This document shows positions 1 to 13,304 of a stretch of DNA of 64,000 nucleotides, piece by piece. Positions within the stretch are counted from its first letter, which is position 1, and every line of letters begins with the position of its first letter. The stretch is from positions 4,096,501 through 4,160,500 of the forward strand of contig NC_091948.1 of the NCBI RefSeq assembly GCF_041260155.1. Reading direction: 5' to 3'. The notes below the pieces were generated by a model. That model did not search any database, was not told the origin of the DNA, and saw only the letters and a list, made by a program, of their open reading frames with translations. Both the position numbers and the translations under genes were made by a program. Source of the DNA: Ptychodera flava (Eukaryota; Hemichordata; Enteropneusta; Ptychoderidae).

Positions 1-3000
1 CCAGAAGAGCATCCACATTACCGCCAGTCTTAGTCACAGCGACGTAAAACCTGTTTCCTTCTGGTGGAGATTCCAGCGACAGCGACAGCGGTTTGGTGTC
101 TGGAGGTAGTGTACCGGTGCCGTCGAAACAGCTCACTGGCTTGACCTCGGCCGTGACGTCACCTTCGCCACCTTCGTCGTTGATGTCGAAGGAGTAGCAG
201 TCACTTGGGCCAAGCTGACCGGAAACGACATCGTCGCGCACTTCGGTTTGGCTAACAGTTTGCAGAATAACCTTCCCATCGCGACCGATGTAGAGACTCA
301 CGCCACGATCGATTGAGTTTACGTTGTCGACCTCTGAAGTGCGGATATAGATTTCCACTCCGTCGCCATCTACGAATACGTCCTGGTCGGGTCTGAAGAC
401 AAACTGAATCTTTCCGCTGATTTCTACTTCACCCAGATCCCCTGTGTTCAGTTTGTATTGGTCTTTGGTTTGTATATAAGAGGCTCGACTTTCGCCGACC
501 AGGCCGACGCCGTGAGTACTAAGGTAGACGTAGTTGCCAGCTGCCGTCGACTCGACCGACTTCCATTTACTCTTGTCCCAACCCTGCTGGTCGTTCGACC
601 CGACCGTCTCCTCAGGGACGTTCTTGAGCGCTTCGTTGAAATCCTGCATCTGCGATTCAGGAATATCGTAATAGATTCTCTTCATGTCTCCGTTGAGGCG
701 GAATTCGACCAGTCCGTCTATGTCCACATCGTCGTTGCTGCTAGACCATACAGTGATGGAGAAGTCATCTCTCAGACCTAGCAACCACACCCACTTGTCC
801 CAGCTGCTTGCGGCCCATACAGCACGCACTGGGAAAGTGACCGCCTGCTGGCAGGGGTAGCTGTAGTTCAGATTGTGAAACACCATGGTCCACGTGTACA
901 GCTGCTCAGGTGCATTTCCTTCCCAGAACGTGGTCCAACCCAGGGACAGCACCGCACCGGGGTAGACCTCGTTTATGGTGGAGATGAACTCTACAGGTTC
1001 GACGGGAGTTTTCGGAGAGTTCGGACCGGGGACGATGTCGGCGTTGTACCAAAGAGGTTGGTGGATCTTTGAGTCGTATTCGTTTACAACACTGAGGGCG
1101 TCTGACAATACTTCCAGGTACTTGATGTCAAGTTTCATGCCCTTGTTAGTTTCAGTGGTCCTGTTGATCCATTCAGATAGCGTGATGTCACTTGTAAGAT
1201 CTGGTGGATGAGCCATTATCGGGGTACCTGTGCCTTCTTCCGGGCTTATATCGGCTTCTAACATCATCGTATCATCTGTACAGACACGGAGAGAGATGAA
1301 AGGGACAGCTATTAAGGAGACTGTTATTTTTACATATTACAAACTATTTGATGAAGTGAAGAATTGAACCGGGAAAACTTTACTCTTTGAAACCTCGGAT
1401 ATATGCTCCTTGGGCCAAGTAAAACAATATGTGCTTCCGGTAATATGCCTTCGAAAATTTGAGTAAGTTGGTTTTTTATTTTTGATGGCTGAGACCCATA
1501 AAATGCAGCAGATAATTTACTCAAATATTTTTGAAAATGGGAAAATATGTGTACTGTCGGCGGGTTTTTTGCTCACGTGTTGACACACGTGAGCATATGT
1601 CGCAGCGATGTCTGTCTGTCTGTGTGTCTGTCTGTCTGTCTGTCTGTGTACTCAATATCTCAAAAACGGCTCACCAGATCAGATTCAAATCAGGTACATA
1701 GACTCAGTTTGCAAATGGCAAGAACTGATTAGTTTTTGGTGGGTCTGGCTTGCTTACTTTTTTGTTCATTTGCATAATTAATGATTTTAGAAAAAACTTA
1801 TATATTGACAACGACTGCACACAATTTGATGAGATTCGCTACAAATGTTTAACACACCAAGATATATCAGCTTTGAAAGATATTAAGGGGTGATGTGAAA
1901 GATAATTACTAATTTGCATTTTTAATGAAATTTTCTAATTAGGAGTATATATCTGAATTTACTCAATCAAAATTGACGAAACTTGGTATGCATATTGAAG
2001 ATACTATGATTTAAAAAGTCATTAAGCATTTTTACTTCATCCAGCTCCTAATTTGCATATTTAATGAATTTTTGAAATTAGGGATATATATTTGAATTTA
2101 CATGACCAAAATTGATGAAACTTGCTATGTACATTAAAGATACAATTATGTAGGCTAACATTATTGAAAGGCATTAAGCATTTTTGCTTCAGTCAATTCC
2201 TAATGTGTGTATTTGTATTTAATTAACTTTCCTAATTACGAATATATACTTGGATTTATTTGATCAAAGTTAGCATAACATGCTAAATACATTGATGATT
2301 ATACCAGGTTATACCAATATTGGAAATCATTTTGCACTTAAGTTTTCATGTCAGCTAATTTATAGTTTGCAGTTTTGCACATCTAATGAGCTTTCAAAGT
2401 TTGGAATATATAGTTTGAAGGACTTGACCAAAGGCAATACACTTGCTATATAAAGTGGTGATACAATGATAGCAGTCAAAGAAATTAATCATTTTCATTT
2501 CAGCTAATTACATATTTGAATACTTAATGACCTATAGAGTTAATCTGTGGTGAATATTGTTTATTATGTTGATCATAATACTTTAAATGAAGTTGCAAAC
2601 ATGTGGCAAGGTTCAAATTAACACATAACTGCAATATATAATGAAACACGTGAGCATTTACAGTTCATATATGGTATTTACTTGAAACACAAAATTAATA
2701 CTTTTATAAAGCCTTGGCAAGCGAAAGCAATGGGTCATATTTATTCCATTGGTTTTCATCACTGTATTTTAAGTCAAGCCCCCACCCCACTGCCCGATTA
2801 AGTGAATACAGTCTCGACGGAGCTCAACTCTTTGTCGACACTCTAGCAATCTCATTCTTGGTCGACGTTGTTAGTCAAAAGACACTCTGTAACATATAAA
2901 AACCTACAGTTCATCGTCAGGACAGCAAAGGTCTAGCCTTTTCTGCTATGAGAAAATAGAAATGAAGGCTTTTAAGAAATTCTATACCTGCCAAAGCTGT

Positions 3001-3110
3001 AGTTAAGTCGGCTTCGCTGTTTACCGCATGCGCCCAAACAATTTTAAGGCCGTCTCCCTCTGCGGCGGGGTAGAAGTCTAAAATATTGTCCATAGTATTG
3101 GTACTGGCAT
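1..3110 (-). CDS. FAM151/menorin-family secreted or surface protein, left tandem copy (partial)
   Basis: Two exons are visible: 2988-3110 and 1-1275, the latter running off the left edge. Their junction is phase 1 with good AG and GT sites, and exon 3 is open from 1275 to base 1. The first exon encodes the family's EGDGLKIVWAHAVNS block. The second continues with DDTMMLEADI, PIMAHPPD, KGMKLDIK, NADIVPGPNSP, SLGWTT and FPVRAVW, all recognisable as menorin domain (DUF2181) signatures. This family has a predicted phosphodiesterase-like barrel and includes C. elegans MNR-1 and vertebrate FAM151A/B. More than half the residues match the right copy by eye, so this is a tandem duplicate. A beta-rich C-terminal region follows, and its end is outside the window. 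The intron holds a satellite-bearing repeat element. The exon for the start and signal peptide should lie between 3111 and 7045 but I could not identify it. Substrate and partner are unknown. Confidence 0.85.
1565..2672 (+). mobile_element. Satellite-bearing repeat element, copy 1 (in FAM151 intron)
   Basis: The left end is a TTTTTT run followed by a hairpin with GCTCACGTG arms (1571-1594), the phrase CATATGTCGCAGCGATG and a (TCTG)n tract to about 1648. The far end carries the inverted motif CACGTGAGC (2647-2655) followed by a shared ATATGAAC-type flank. The middle holds several diverged ~150-bp monomers with the phrases GCAAATTAGGAATT and GATATATATCCCTAATT in reverse orientation. A second copy lies at 52822-55712 in opposite orientation. 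No coding capacity is visible. The family is unassigned. The exact ends are inferred from where the two copies stop matching. Confidence 0.7.
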
Positions 3111-6013
3111 CTGTATGGCGTTTGAAATAGAGTATATTTTAGATTAGTCTGGAACGAGACTGGACACAAGAGTCCAGGACATAACATAGATAGGGCACTG
3201 TGACAATAGTATCACACCTTCACACAAAAAAGTGGACTCACTATAATACATTTGCTTTAACGCTTTCCAGTATTTTCGGAATCTCTGGCCTATAAAACAA
3301 ATTTATGCTTTCATTTGTGTTCCTATATTAAAATATAAAGTCTTAACCTTGCCAACACGACAACTATTGTACAATTTGTTGGGGGGAAATAGTAAAAATC
3401 GTAACATCGACAGGCACGCGTACTGCCAAGGCCAAGTAAAAATGTTTCCGGTAACCCGACTAATCGCATTAAAACCCACCGACCCTAAACATTTTTTCCA
3501 TATAAATGCATGGTTTTGCCAAATTTGATCTGTTTTATAGATCAAACCCAAATTAAAATAAAATATTAAAAAGTTCCCTACCGACCTACTTACCACTCTA
3601 TTTCCTGCGGCCCTGTGGACGGAAATACACAATCTTTTTTCAACAGCTTGAGGAGCTTTAAATAATTGCTGTTGCATACTTGTACTTTTCAATTATGCCC
3701 TATAATTTCTCAAATTCTTTCCATAGTTAATTGAGAAATTGATATGTAAAAACACACGATCAAAACGCATGCATAAACTTGCATAATGATTTCAAAACGT
3801 AATATATTGAAAATCGGTGAGAATGAAAAAGACACTGGTATATTAAACCTACAGGTCTCCTTGTTCATGTGGGACATACCAGGTTTTGTCAACATGTGGC
3901 AAAATAACTAAAAATAGAAAAAAAAGTACAGCACAATTTCTCCCTGCCATAACCATATGGCTATTTTGGATTTCCCACCTATCACCATATCTGCATTACA
4001 TGTAACACTGCACCATACCTTGAAAATCAGCCATAGTGACATGTATCTCAACAAGTAAAGATATGCAGTGTGTGTTTGCGTATTTTTGAGCACGGTTGAA
4101 GTCCTCTCCCCACCCCACCACCAAAAATACACCCTGAAAGTTCCTGTGGCAGAAAGAATGAATTATAAAATGTTTTTGTTCCCTGTCGAGTAATAAATCT
4201 AGCTTCACAGTTTACCACAAACTCGGTGGATCTTTGATCGCGTCAATGGAGTGTCGGGCACTAGGTGGGTGGCGTATCTGAAAACCAAAGCTGGGAACCT
4301 TGCAAGTAAACTGACCCGCTCGTTCACGGATCGAATGAGACTCCGCATTACTAGTATCATGGTTATCAATTATGGAGAAAGAAATGGCGGAAATACTGAC
4401 CGGTTAAAAGATAACAAGAAGCAAACAACAGCAGGGTTCTTGCGAGTTCGAGAGCCATGTTGGTTCCTGGACAGAAGATCCCCCGATGACCTCATTATAT
4501 GAACTCCTCTCATAGGATATGGCACGGCCGACAGAAGACAAAGGTGAGTTGAGCACAGGGCACAAGGCGTTATCAGTCATAGCAAGAGCGTAAAAAAGTT
4601 AATAAATTTATGATCACGAATACTATTGATAAAAGTTAAATATTTCTGTCATTATTGTATACTTGCAAAAGTACCCTAGAGCACTCGAATCTTGAATGAT
4701 GATCAGTATTTATGCAAAATTCCCGCTGTTGTTGCATAGACCCTCAGAAATATAGTCAATATAGTTACAGCTGTAGCATTGCACAGTAACTTGATGAGAG
4801 ATCACAGTACTGCCTCGGCAGTCTACTATCATTTAGGCCTACTGTTGAGAAGTACACAATAATAAGTATACAATAATTACAGAAAAATTAATTTTTTATC
4901 AGCAGTGTTTATAACAATAATTTTATTATTTTTACTCTTGTTGTGACTAATAACGCCTTGTGGCCCTGTGATTTGAGATGCAAACAAACGTTTTACAATG
5001 TAATTTTTCACTTTCTTTACATGTGAGGGATTGACCCGAATAACCCTTCAAGGACGAATATTTCGAGTGTCACGGTCCACATGAGGTGTTGGCTCGTTTT
5101 GTCTTCGTTCCACGGACTATTGTTCGTGTCGCGAAGGTGATGTAATTGTACCATGGCAACTGTAGAATTAATACACTGTGTTGATAAAAATAGATCGTGA
5201 TATATCAGTCTACATTTGGGCGCTACGAGCCCCCTTAGGGGCCAACAGCCAGCGCTCCAACAGCTGCGCTGACGGTATTCAGCCATAATCCGTCAGTCGT
5301 TCTTTCAGTTTACGCAACTTTGGGCCCCTTGCTCCACACCTGTTAATTTATTACTTGCGCTTATTTGTTCCTGCAAAAATAAGGTCAAACTCTTAAATTT
5401 AGGGTACTGTGATAAATAGGCCTAATCTTGGACATAAAATTTCACAGTTCGCCGACGATACGATTCTTTACTTGTATTGCACTGATTACACGATGCTTTG
5501 GCTTTCTTAACTCTAATTTTGAAAATATTTCCTGTTTGAAAGTCAATTTCGATAAGTCAAAAGGCTTTCAAAATATTTACTCTGCATCTACAAAATATTA
5601 ATTAGGCCTACGGAACATATTATCGCGTTTCTTGTTCACATGGCCCAATTGAAAGCACAGGTGTTCTTATTCTTCTTACTGCAAAAGAAAATATATTTGC
5701 ATCTGTGTTACCAAATCACCCAGAAAACATTATTCAAGAAGCGTATGACAGTAGATGTATATAACACGATTGGAACTAATTTGGGATAATAGGATGGTGA
5801 AGTATGATGTCGATTCAATCTTCAAATGTAATCTCATCTGCTTTTCCTTTTAAGTTACACAATTGTTTTTATGAGTAATTTGTAATATCGCAACATTCAG
5901 CTAACAATTTTTAGAAATTTGAAAAATATGAAGATCCAATTATCCCACCTTAGTTCCAATCATGTTAATTATTTTGGAATAATAAGGGAATAGCTACCTA
6001 CTTACCTATCTCC

Positions 6014-6015
<2 letters not shown>

Positions 6016-6105
<90 letters not shown>
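6016..6105. repeat. (TA)n microsatellite
   Basis: About 90 bases of uninterrupted TA dinucleotide. Open frames across it that read Ile-Tyr repeats are artefacts. Confidence 0.97.
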
Positions 6106-6108
<3 letters not shown>

Positions 6109-6357
6109 ACATTTGTCTTTTATGTTGATTTTGCTTTTTGCTAATCTCATTCCATAACACCGACGTTTTGTTGCTGGATTCTCCTTGCATGTATTATATT
6201 TGTAGTATTTATGTATATATTATGTACTATCTATGTATATATCTATGTATTAGTGTTTGTGGGCGTGTATACATCACGCAGGCCCTATGCATAGATGCAC
6301 GTACAGATATATCGTAGCACAAAGAGTGGATGTATTACACAATGTATCCATACAACT

Positions 6358-6396
6358 TTTATTTTGACCTCATTTAATCTATTTATTCTGTTTATT
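6358..6396 (-). promoter_or_regulatory. Candidate poly(A) signals for the right FAM151 copy
   Basis: Three AATAAA hexamers on the minus strand (6358-6363, 6382-6387, 6391-6396) lie 650-690 bp past the stop codon at 7046. Their clustering is suggestive, but the region is AT-rich, so this is a weak call. Confidence 0.35.
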
Positions 6397-6926
6397 ACAG
6401 TAATCTATCATGAATCGATAAAAAATGGCCATCCGAGATGATACGTACAAAATGTTTACATGTAACAATAATACCTACAGGGCGGCAGCATGAGGAAGGC
6501 GGAATCATCCCCACTCCCCGGGTAATAGAATGAGCCGTCAAGCACCTGACATATGTGGCCTGAGTACCTGCATTCCAGGAGTCTGCGTGTTATGTGGGAA
6601 ATTTCAGATTTTAATATCTATTATCAGGTGCCAGATGGCGATCAGAATTCCAAAAACCAGTTCATCGTGAGTGGTACTCATAGGATAACGTCAGAATCTT
6701 GCAAAGAGACGATTTTACGAGAGCGTGTTAACATTCCTGTGCAGGAATTGTTAACTCCAACATCTATTACATTAAAATTACTGCCGATTGATAAGTTTAC
6801 CAAAAATAACTATAGATCTTCCTCCGGCGTGATCGGAAAGTAGTGTCTCGTACAACAAAACTGTAATCTCTCATCATATCAGAAACTGACCATTTTGTTG
6901 ATTTTGCGAAGAACTCTTTTACATCA

Positions 6927-6929
<3 letters not shown>

Positions 6930-6988
<59 letters not shown>
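6930..6988. repeat. (TA)n microsatellite
   Basis: About 59 bases of TA dinucleotide, just downstream of the right FAM151 stop codon and probably within its 3' UTR. Confidence 0.97.
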
Positions 6989-6991
<3 letters not shown>

Positions 6992-7045
6992 TATACCGTC
7001 TTTCTGATGATATGCAAAAAAGAGCCTCGGTGGCTACAGAAATGG

Positions 7046-10000
7046 TTAATGTATAATCAAAATTTTGATGGCGACAAAGAACGCCACCACTAGGGCAAAA
7101 GATGAGGATGTTGAACTTGCGGATGAAACTGTTGGAACTGAGACGTCTTCTAGCAGTAAATCGATGTTATTACCACTCTTGGCCATCACTATGTAAAAAT
7201 AATCAGTATCATACTTTGCTTGAAGAGACAGAGTTACAGGGTCTGTATTTGTCGGAAGGGTGCCCGTACCATCGGTACACTCAACGGGCTGGATTTTAGC
7301 AGTGACGGACGAGTCTTCACCGCTGTCGGAAATTTCGAATGAGTAACAGTCGCTAGGGCCGAGGTTCCCTGTCACTGGGTCGGATGTGGTAGCTGCTACG
7401 GACTCAAGTCGCAATTCACCGTCACGACCGATGTAAATTCGGAGACCATCTTGGACCACTTTTAGATTGCTGACGCCTGATGTTCGCAGGTACACCTGGA
7501 GTCCGTCGCCGGATCCGTAGTTGGTGCCATCAGCACGATTAACGAATTGTAGCTTGCCAGTCACTTTCACAGTGTCTAGATTGCCTGTTTGCGGTTTGTA
7601 TTGGTCTCTGCTCTCAACTAAAGCACCACCATTGGCACCGACAATCCCGACATGAAACGACGATGTACTCAGGTATACATTGTCGCCTATTGCACCAGAC
7701 ACGATGGCCTTCCACAAGTTACTGTCCCAACCTGTTGGTCTCGGAGACGGGGTGACAGTCGGCAACGCTGCCAGGGCATCTCTAAACTCCTGCATCAGGG
7801 GATCGGGAAGATCATAGTAAACTTTCTCCATCTCGCTGTTGAGACGAAGTTGTACCAAGCCATCGACATCCACGTCGTCGTTGGCACCGGACCAAACCGT
7901 GACGGTAAAGTCTTCCCGGATGCCTATCATCATGACGAACTTGTCCCACGATGTAACGGACCACACCGCTCGAACCGGGAAGGTCACCGGCTGTTTGCAC
8001 GGATAACTGTAGAATAAAACATCAAATATCATAGTCCAGGTGTACATGTTTTCAGCGGCAGTGTCTTCCCAGTGAGTTGTCCATCCGAGCGAGAGAACGA
8101 CTTCTGGGAAGCCGTTGTTAATGGTCGAAATGAACTCCACTGGTGGGATCGGTTCTCTCGGGGAGTTAGGCCCGTGGACGATATCCGCGTTCAGCCACAG
8201 CGGCTGATGGATGTCATCCTCGTGGGTCAGAATGATCGCGAGAGAATCTTCAAGAACTGATATATCTTTGAAGTCGATTTTCATCCCCTTGTCAGTTTCA
8301 GCGGTCCGATCAACCCATTCGTCCAGGGTAAGGTCACTGTAAACATCTGGCGGGTGCGCCATGATCGGGATACCTGTGTTATTTTCGGCGCTGACGTCGG
8401 CTTCGAGCATCATGGTGTCATCTGTAAGATAAAAACATAAAATTGCACATTCTGAGAAATAGGGATCACACAGTGTGCGTTCAGCCGTTTTCTTGGTGTG
8501 AATTTTTAGAGGGTTTTGGAAGTTACAAACAGTGATACTGCAACATCAAGACATGATCAAAACGTCTCATACTGCATTAAAAAATCTTAAAAACATTTAT
8601 GAAATATCGAACGACGTATACAGACTCTAAATAATCTAATACAGAAACACGACCGTAAATTATAAAAAAAGTCTTTTCCTGCAAGCTCTTCCATAAATCG
8701 AGTTCTCGGTGCTTTGGCTACCTTCAAGTTACACTAAGCTGAAGTATTGTAACATTTAAAAGGCATAGAGGTTAGAGCAAGCTTTCCATACAAAATCAGC
8801 CAAAGTAAAGTGAAGAGAGAAGTGGGTCATTTTCATGTCCTTGAGAGACGCGTAAGAGTAGATCCACGATTTAATTATTTTGAAAATCATAACGATCAAA
8901 TTTTGTCCGAGGGCTTACTTCAGGCACATGTTTTCAATCCTTATGATATTTCTACTTGCTTTTAAATTCTGCTCACAGTTTAACTGCACATTAAAGAACA
9001 AACGCAAGCTCTATCAGTAGACCGTGTACATCCCACCTTTCCGCTTCTCAGCGTCCTCGGACAATTTTGTCCACCCACCTTCTGTTTCTTGTTTTTCCTC
9101 AAAAGTTCAAAATTTATTCACGAAATGAAACTTTGATAGCAAGATATGCCAACACAAGTGTTCATAAGTAAAGCAACAAAAACGGTACAAAGAAATGGTC
9201 CGGAAAAATAATGTGATTGAAAGAAAAAACAATGCATAAGAATCAGCACCAAAGCACCTCCGAAAATCTTCTGTAGATCGACACGCCCTCAACGGTTAAG
9301 CCGTGACGCGTGGGAGGCGAAGCGAAAAGTGCTAAATTTGCGATTTGCCGCTCGCTGATTAACGCATCCTACCTAAAGGGAAACATGAGGGTAGGTCCGC
9401 GTAGCCAATTATAGGGCTGTAGTAGCGTTTACAGCACAATTAACTGTATCATTTTGCATTTCTCCCCATGGAGATGGTCTGAAATCAAAAGCAACTATTA
9501 GGCCTACTGAAGCTTGACTACAGTACGTGACTATGATTGGCGACAAACGTATACTTACAACTTAGATTTTAACAACCGAATAATTTTCGACTTACAAGTC
9601 GTATTGGTCGCCGCGAGTGAGTACACAAAAACTGTGAATAATCGAGCGAATCAATCGCCAAGGACTGAAACAGTGACATTTTCAAAATCAGCAACACTGC
9701 ACAAACTTTGATCAAAACCATATTTTAGTAAGCAAAAAGATACAGCTAACGGGGCTTTATGAATTCCCATCATTCATTTGACAGTAGCAACACCGGTCAA
9801 GCAACAATGACGCTATTTCTTTCAAAGCCAGAGACAAAACATGTTGCTCCTCGTTTCATGGCAACGCAGAAAGAAATTTCCCCAACAACGGTGTTGTGTA
9901 ATTGGCCCGCGACAAACGTCAACTATTGTCACTAAAATGTATTAGCTATATCACGTGGCGATATCATGAATTCTCGATGTCGATAGTTTTTCACCTGTTG

Positions 10001-13000
10001 GAGAATTCGTAATGACCTACCAGCTAGACTCTGATCCAACTCTGCTTGACTGTTGACGGCGTGCGCCCATATAATATTCAGTCCATCTCCTTCCGCTTCA
10101 GTAAAATATTCCAGTATGTTGACGGTGGTTTGGGAACTTTGGGCATCTACACAAACAAACATTATGGAAGGGCATTAGTTGAATTTTTCTGTTGCTACAA
10201 TAGCAGTAAAGTTTTGTACTAATCTACTACAGTAATCATCTTTTGTTTACTGCTTCTCCAGTAATACTGGAAAAAGCCGGCCATGAATGAACATGTTATG
10301 TATGTAAGTCCCAAAATATCTAAAGATAGATAGCACTTGTCGAAATCTTCATGACTGCAGTTTTCGCCCTTATGGACGTTTTTGTCGAACGCAACTATTT
10401 ATTAACTACGTCACATGGCTGTTCCGGTGAACTTCTGCATACGACTCGCGATACTTTCAGTACTTTGGTGCATGAACAACGGAACGCATACGCCTGTGGG
10501 ATGACTGGTAACCATGCAAACACGATTGCGATGGATATACTATGGGAGAACTATTGAGAAGATGCTGGCGCACACAGTTTGATGTTATATACCCATTTGG
10601 ATTGGGCTGACTTCAATGTAATTGTAAATGTAAACATGAATGAGGTCAAGCAAAGAAACAAGCATAGGAAGTTTTAATGGCAGTGTGTCCCCACACATGT
10701 GATACATAGGGGCTATTCTGAGGAAAGCAAAGACGCACGTGATATTGAAGGATGGTCGGTAAATGGTGCAAACAAATACGAGAGAAAAATAGGGACAATG
10801 CCTTGGCGATAGATATAAACCCGTTAAAAATCTTCAGATATTTTGTTTTACGTTCATAAGCGTATAAACGTATCATGTCCGCTACTAAAGCAATGGTATT
10901 GACCTTGTTGAAATACACCACTCGTGCACTCGTGGCTACGTCAAACCAAAGTCTGATAAAACAAAACGTTTCGGGCAACAAAGAATAATAACAGGTTCAT
11001 TTGCTTTTAGAGATGTTCACATGACGGTATTTTCAAAACAATGACGTAAAGCAACGCATCAATCGTCACCACGGTCTTCTTGAAAATAACCAATCTGTGA
11101 GTCAATCAAAGCTCTACCGGGGTTATCTAAACATCAGCGTGTCCAGATAAGCTTAAATCACCTCAAATCTGTTTACTCGTTAGGGGAGTGAGCTTTATAG
11201 ATCTACAAATCAAAATCACGAAAAGTATGCAAGAATGTTACAAAAATAATAGGCATTCGTGCCTTCGACCTTGGAGTAATAGTGATGTTACATCCACACT
11301 ATATGTGTTGTTCATTCATGGTTTCTCAACATTACATCATGATAAGAAATAGTGGTTAGTTTTTGAGCATTCCTTTATGAGAGTATGGTCATGGGTTCCT
11401 TCAAGTTTGGTACTGGGAACGCAAACATTAACTGCGCTTTTCTACATAGGATGAAGCGATGCAAATTTTTCAATTAGACATTTTTGAGAATTTGGTATGT
11501 ACACTGAATTTTTGTGTCGCCATAATAATATGAACGCTTTGCCTTCATGAAAGTTGACAAGATAACATCGTTTCTTGCTCCCACTGAATGGCCTCGTTTC
11601 CAAGGTAGATCCCGCGGCTGTGTTGATATATATTTGTGGATACCACGTATATGGTTACTGCAATACCGTCATCAAAAAACGGGGCCGACCTTTAGGCCTG
11701 CGTACGCGTGTCGTCGTCTCTGGATGACCAGCCCCAGGTAGTTCTCATGAAGTTTGTCTAATCCATCATAACGAACGTTATGTGAGTTAGCAAAACACTA
11801 ACGCGAATGTTTCTTAGTTTTCACTCTTGTTATCCGTTATATCAGTAAGGCAATAAAATCTGTCAAATTGTAAGTCATACTGCCTCGGTCGTCACACTTT
11901 GTTTATTTTTGTACCCATGGGGTCAACTTTCACAAATCATATGTGGGTCACGGTATTTCTCACAGGGTGTCCTTGACAAGTTTTTCAGTTATATGTATTT
12001 TTCAGATGACCACTCAGGATTAGTGAAAAGTTCATGTTTCTTGTAGGTTGACGATTTTCTGTGTGACCCATTCACATAAACAATGCTAAAAGCACTTTTC
12101 TTTAAAATCAATTGTAGTACTCTGATGACGTTCTCTTTGGACAAAACGAAATGGACATTCGAAACGATGACACCATTTTTTTATCTCTAGTTAAAATTGC
12201 GACACTGACTAAATTCATCGTTTCGCATAATAGCTAATTCCCATCGAAGCCATACCACAATGTAACTAAGCTCAAGTTCAAGACGTCGATAGTGGTTGAA
12301 CATCGTGAACTTTTGGGAGTCACGGCAACCACCGTTATTGGTAATAGTCATAAAAAGGGGACACACTGGAAAGACGAGCAACTTTGACAAACTTACTTAC
12401 AACCTTGCTCTGGATGGAAACCCAGTGAGTTTTGGGGAAAACATGCGCAAGAATGTTGTTTACGAGATCAAGCAGTGATCACCGTTTGGTACACCTGTTA
12501 AGTAGCTTAACTGGAAGGTTGTTTCAAAACGCCGCAACAGTTCTCATAAGTCATGATCACTTCGAAGATGTTCATAAATTAGCTTAATATTTCATGGTCT
12601 AAATGAGCACGACTGTCACATATAGTCTGTCTGTCTGTCTGTCTGTCTGTCTCGTCTATAATAGGACGAGGTATCTTGACTTCTAGTTTTTTTTAGTTTT
12701 TTTCTAGTTTTTTCGGCAATGAAGATGATTCTCCGTTTATCGGGATGCATTTAGGATAACAACAGCCCTCAAATCTATATTAAACGACGTTCGCGTCAAT
12801 TTTTTGTCATACTCAACATTTTTAAAACTTGGTTATGTTAGACTGGTGTTGGTATTTGACATCTGTCGCGTGGAATGATAAAATTTGTTTACCCGCAGCA
12901 TATCGCTGTCTGTAAGCGATAGCAGAGACCTGCGGCTTGTCGTGTCTTGTTATTGCAAAAAGATAATTCGTTACCGGGCTTTGTCCGTACAAAATTCCAC

Positions 13001-13304
13001 GTCATAAATTTGTTATCTTCTTGCAGTATTTGAAACTAGTCCTCGTTTAGATAAGTTCAGTAATAGAGACAAAAGTTTCGCCCCATTATGTTGAACCACC
13101 AACATTGTAACACCGAAATCGGCATTCATGAAAACTGGCTGGGAATAATTTCGAAAAATTGGAATTCAGCTTTGGTTTAGAGAACTTCTGAAAAGTGCTA
13201 TCGGTGAACACTATACGCCTACATATCTACTTACCGATATGTGATCCAGACAGAATCATACCACACAGCACCATAATCGACTGAAATATCGCAGTTGCTC
13301 TCAT
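7046..13304 (-). CDS. FAM151/menorin-family protein, right tandem copy (complete, 523 aa)
   Basis: Three coding exons: 13235-13304, 10021-10146 and 7046-8421. They sum to 524 codons including the stop, with both introns in phase 1. Residues 1-21 form a hydrophobic signal peptide (MRATAIFQSIMVLCGMILSG). Residues about 40-290 are the menorin (DUF2181) domain, with WAHAVNS near 50, EADV at 72-75, HPP at 88-90, KIDFK, NADIVHGPNSP and FPVRAVW. The E, H and K/D motifs resemble the catalytic core of GDPD/PLC-like phosphodiesterase barrels, which the family is thought to share. Residues about 300-490 form an unrecognised beta-rich region with two spaced cysteines. The last ~28 residues are a serine-rich spacer and a hydrophobic tail with no cytoplasmic charge, as in GPI-anchor signals. 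I infer a cell-surface or secreted protein; the biochemical role is unknown. Intron 1 is 3.1 kb and holds a (TCTG)n run. Confidence 0.9.
12625..12652. repeat. (TCTG)n microsatellite
   Basis: A short TCTG tetranucleotide run in the first intron of the right FAM151 copy. It is not flanked by the hairpin that marks the satellite-bearing element, so it is a separate simple repeat. Confidence 0.9.

Larger units (their letters stand above)
3111..7045. other. Region between the FAM151 copies
   Basis: This 3.9-kb stretch should contain the promoter and first coding exon of the left FAM151 copy and the 3' UTR of the right copy. I found no ATG followed by a hydrophobic stretch and a phase-1 donor. It contains two (TA)n runs and three copies of the 8-mer TAGGCCTA (4834, 5417, 5603). 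The small open frames here do not look coding. Confidence 0.5.

Noticed and set aside
3588-3692. Candidate first exon of the left FAM151 copy ending at a strong GTAAGTAG donor
   Set aside because: The ATG-led frame reaches the donor in phase 0, whereas exon 2 needs phase 1, and the peptide is not a signal sequence.
6002-6190. Ile-Tyr repeat ORF
   Set aside because: It is only the translation of the (TA)n microsatellite.
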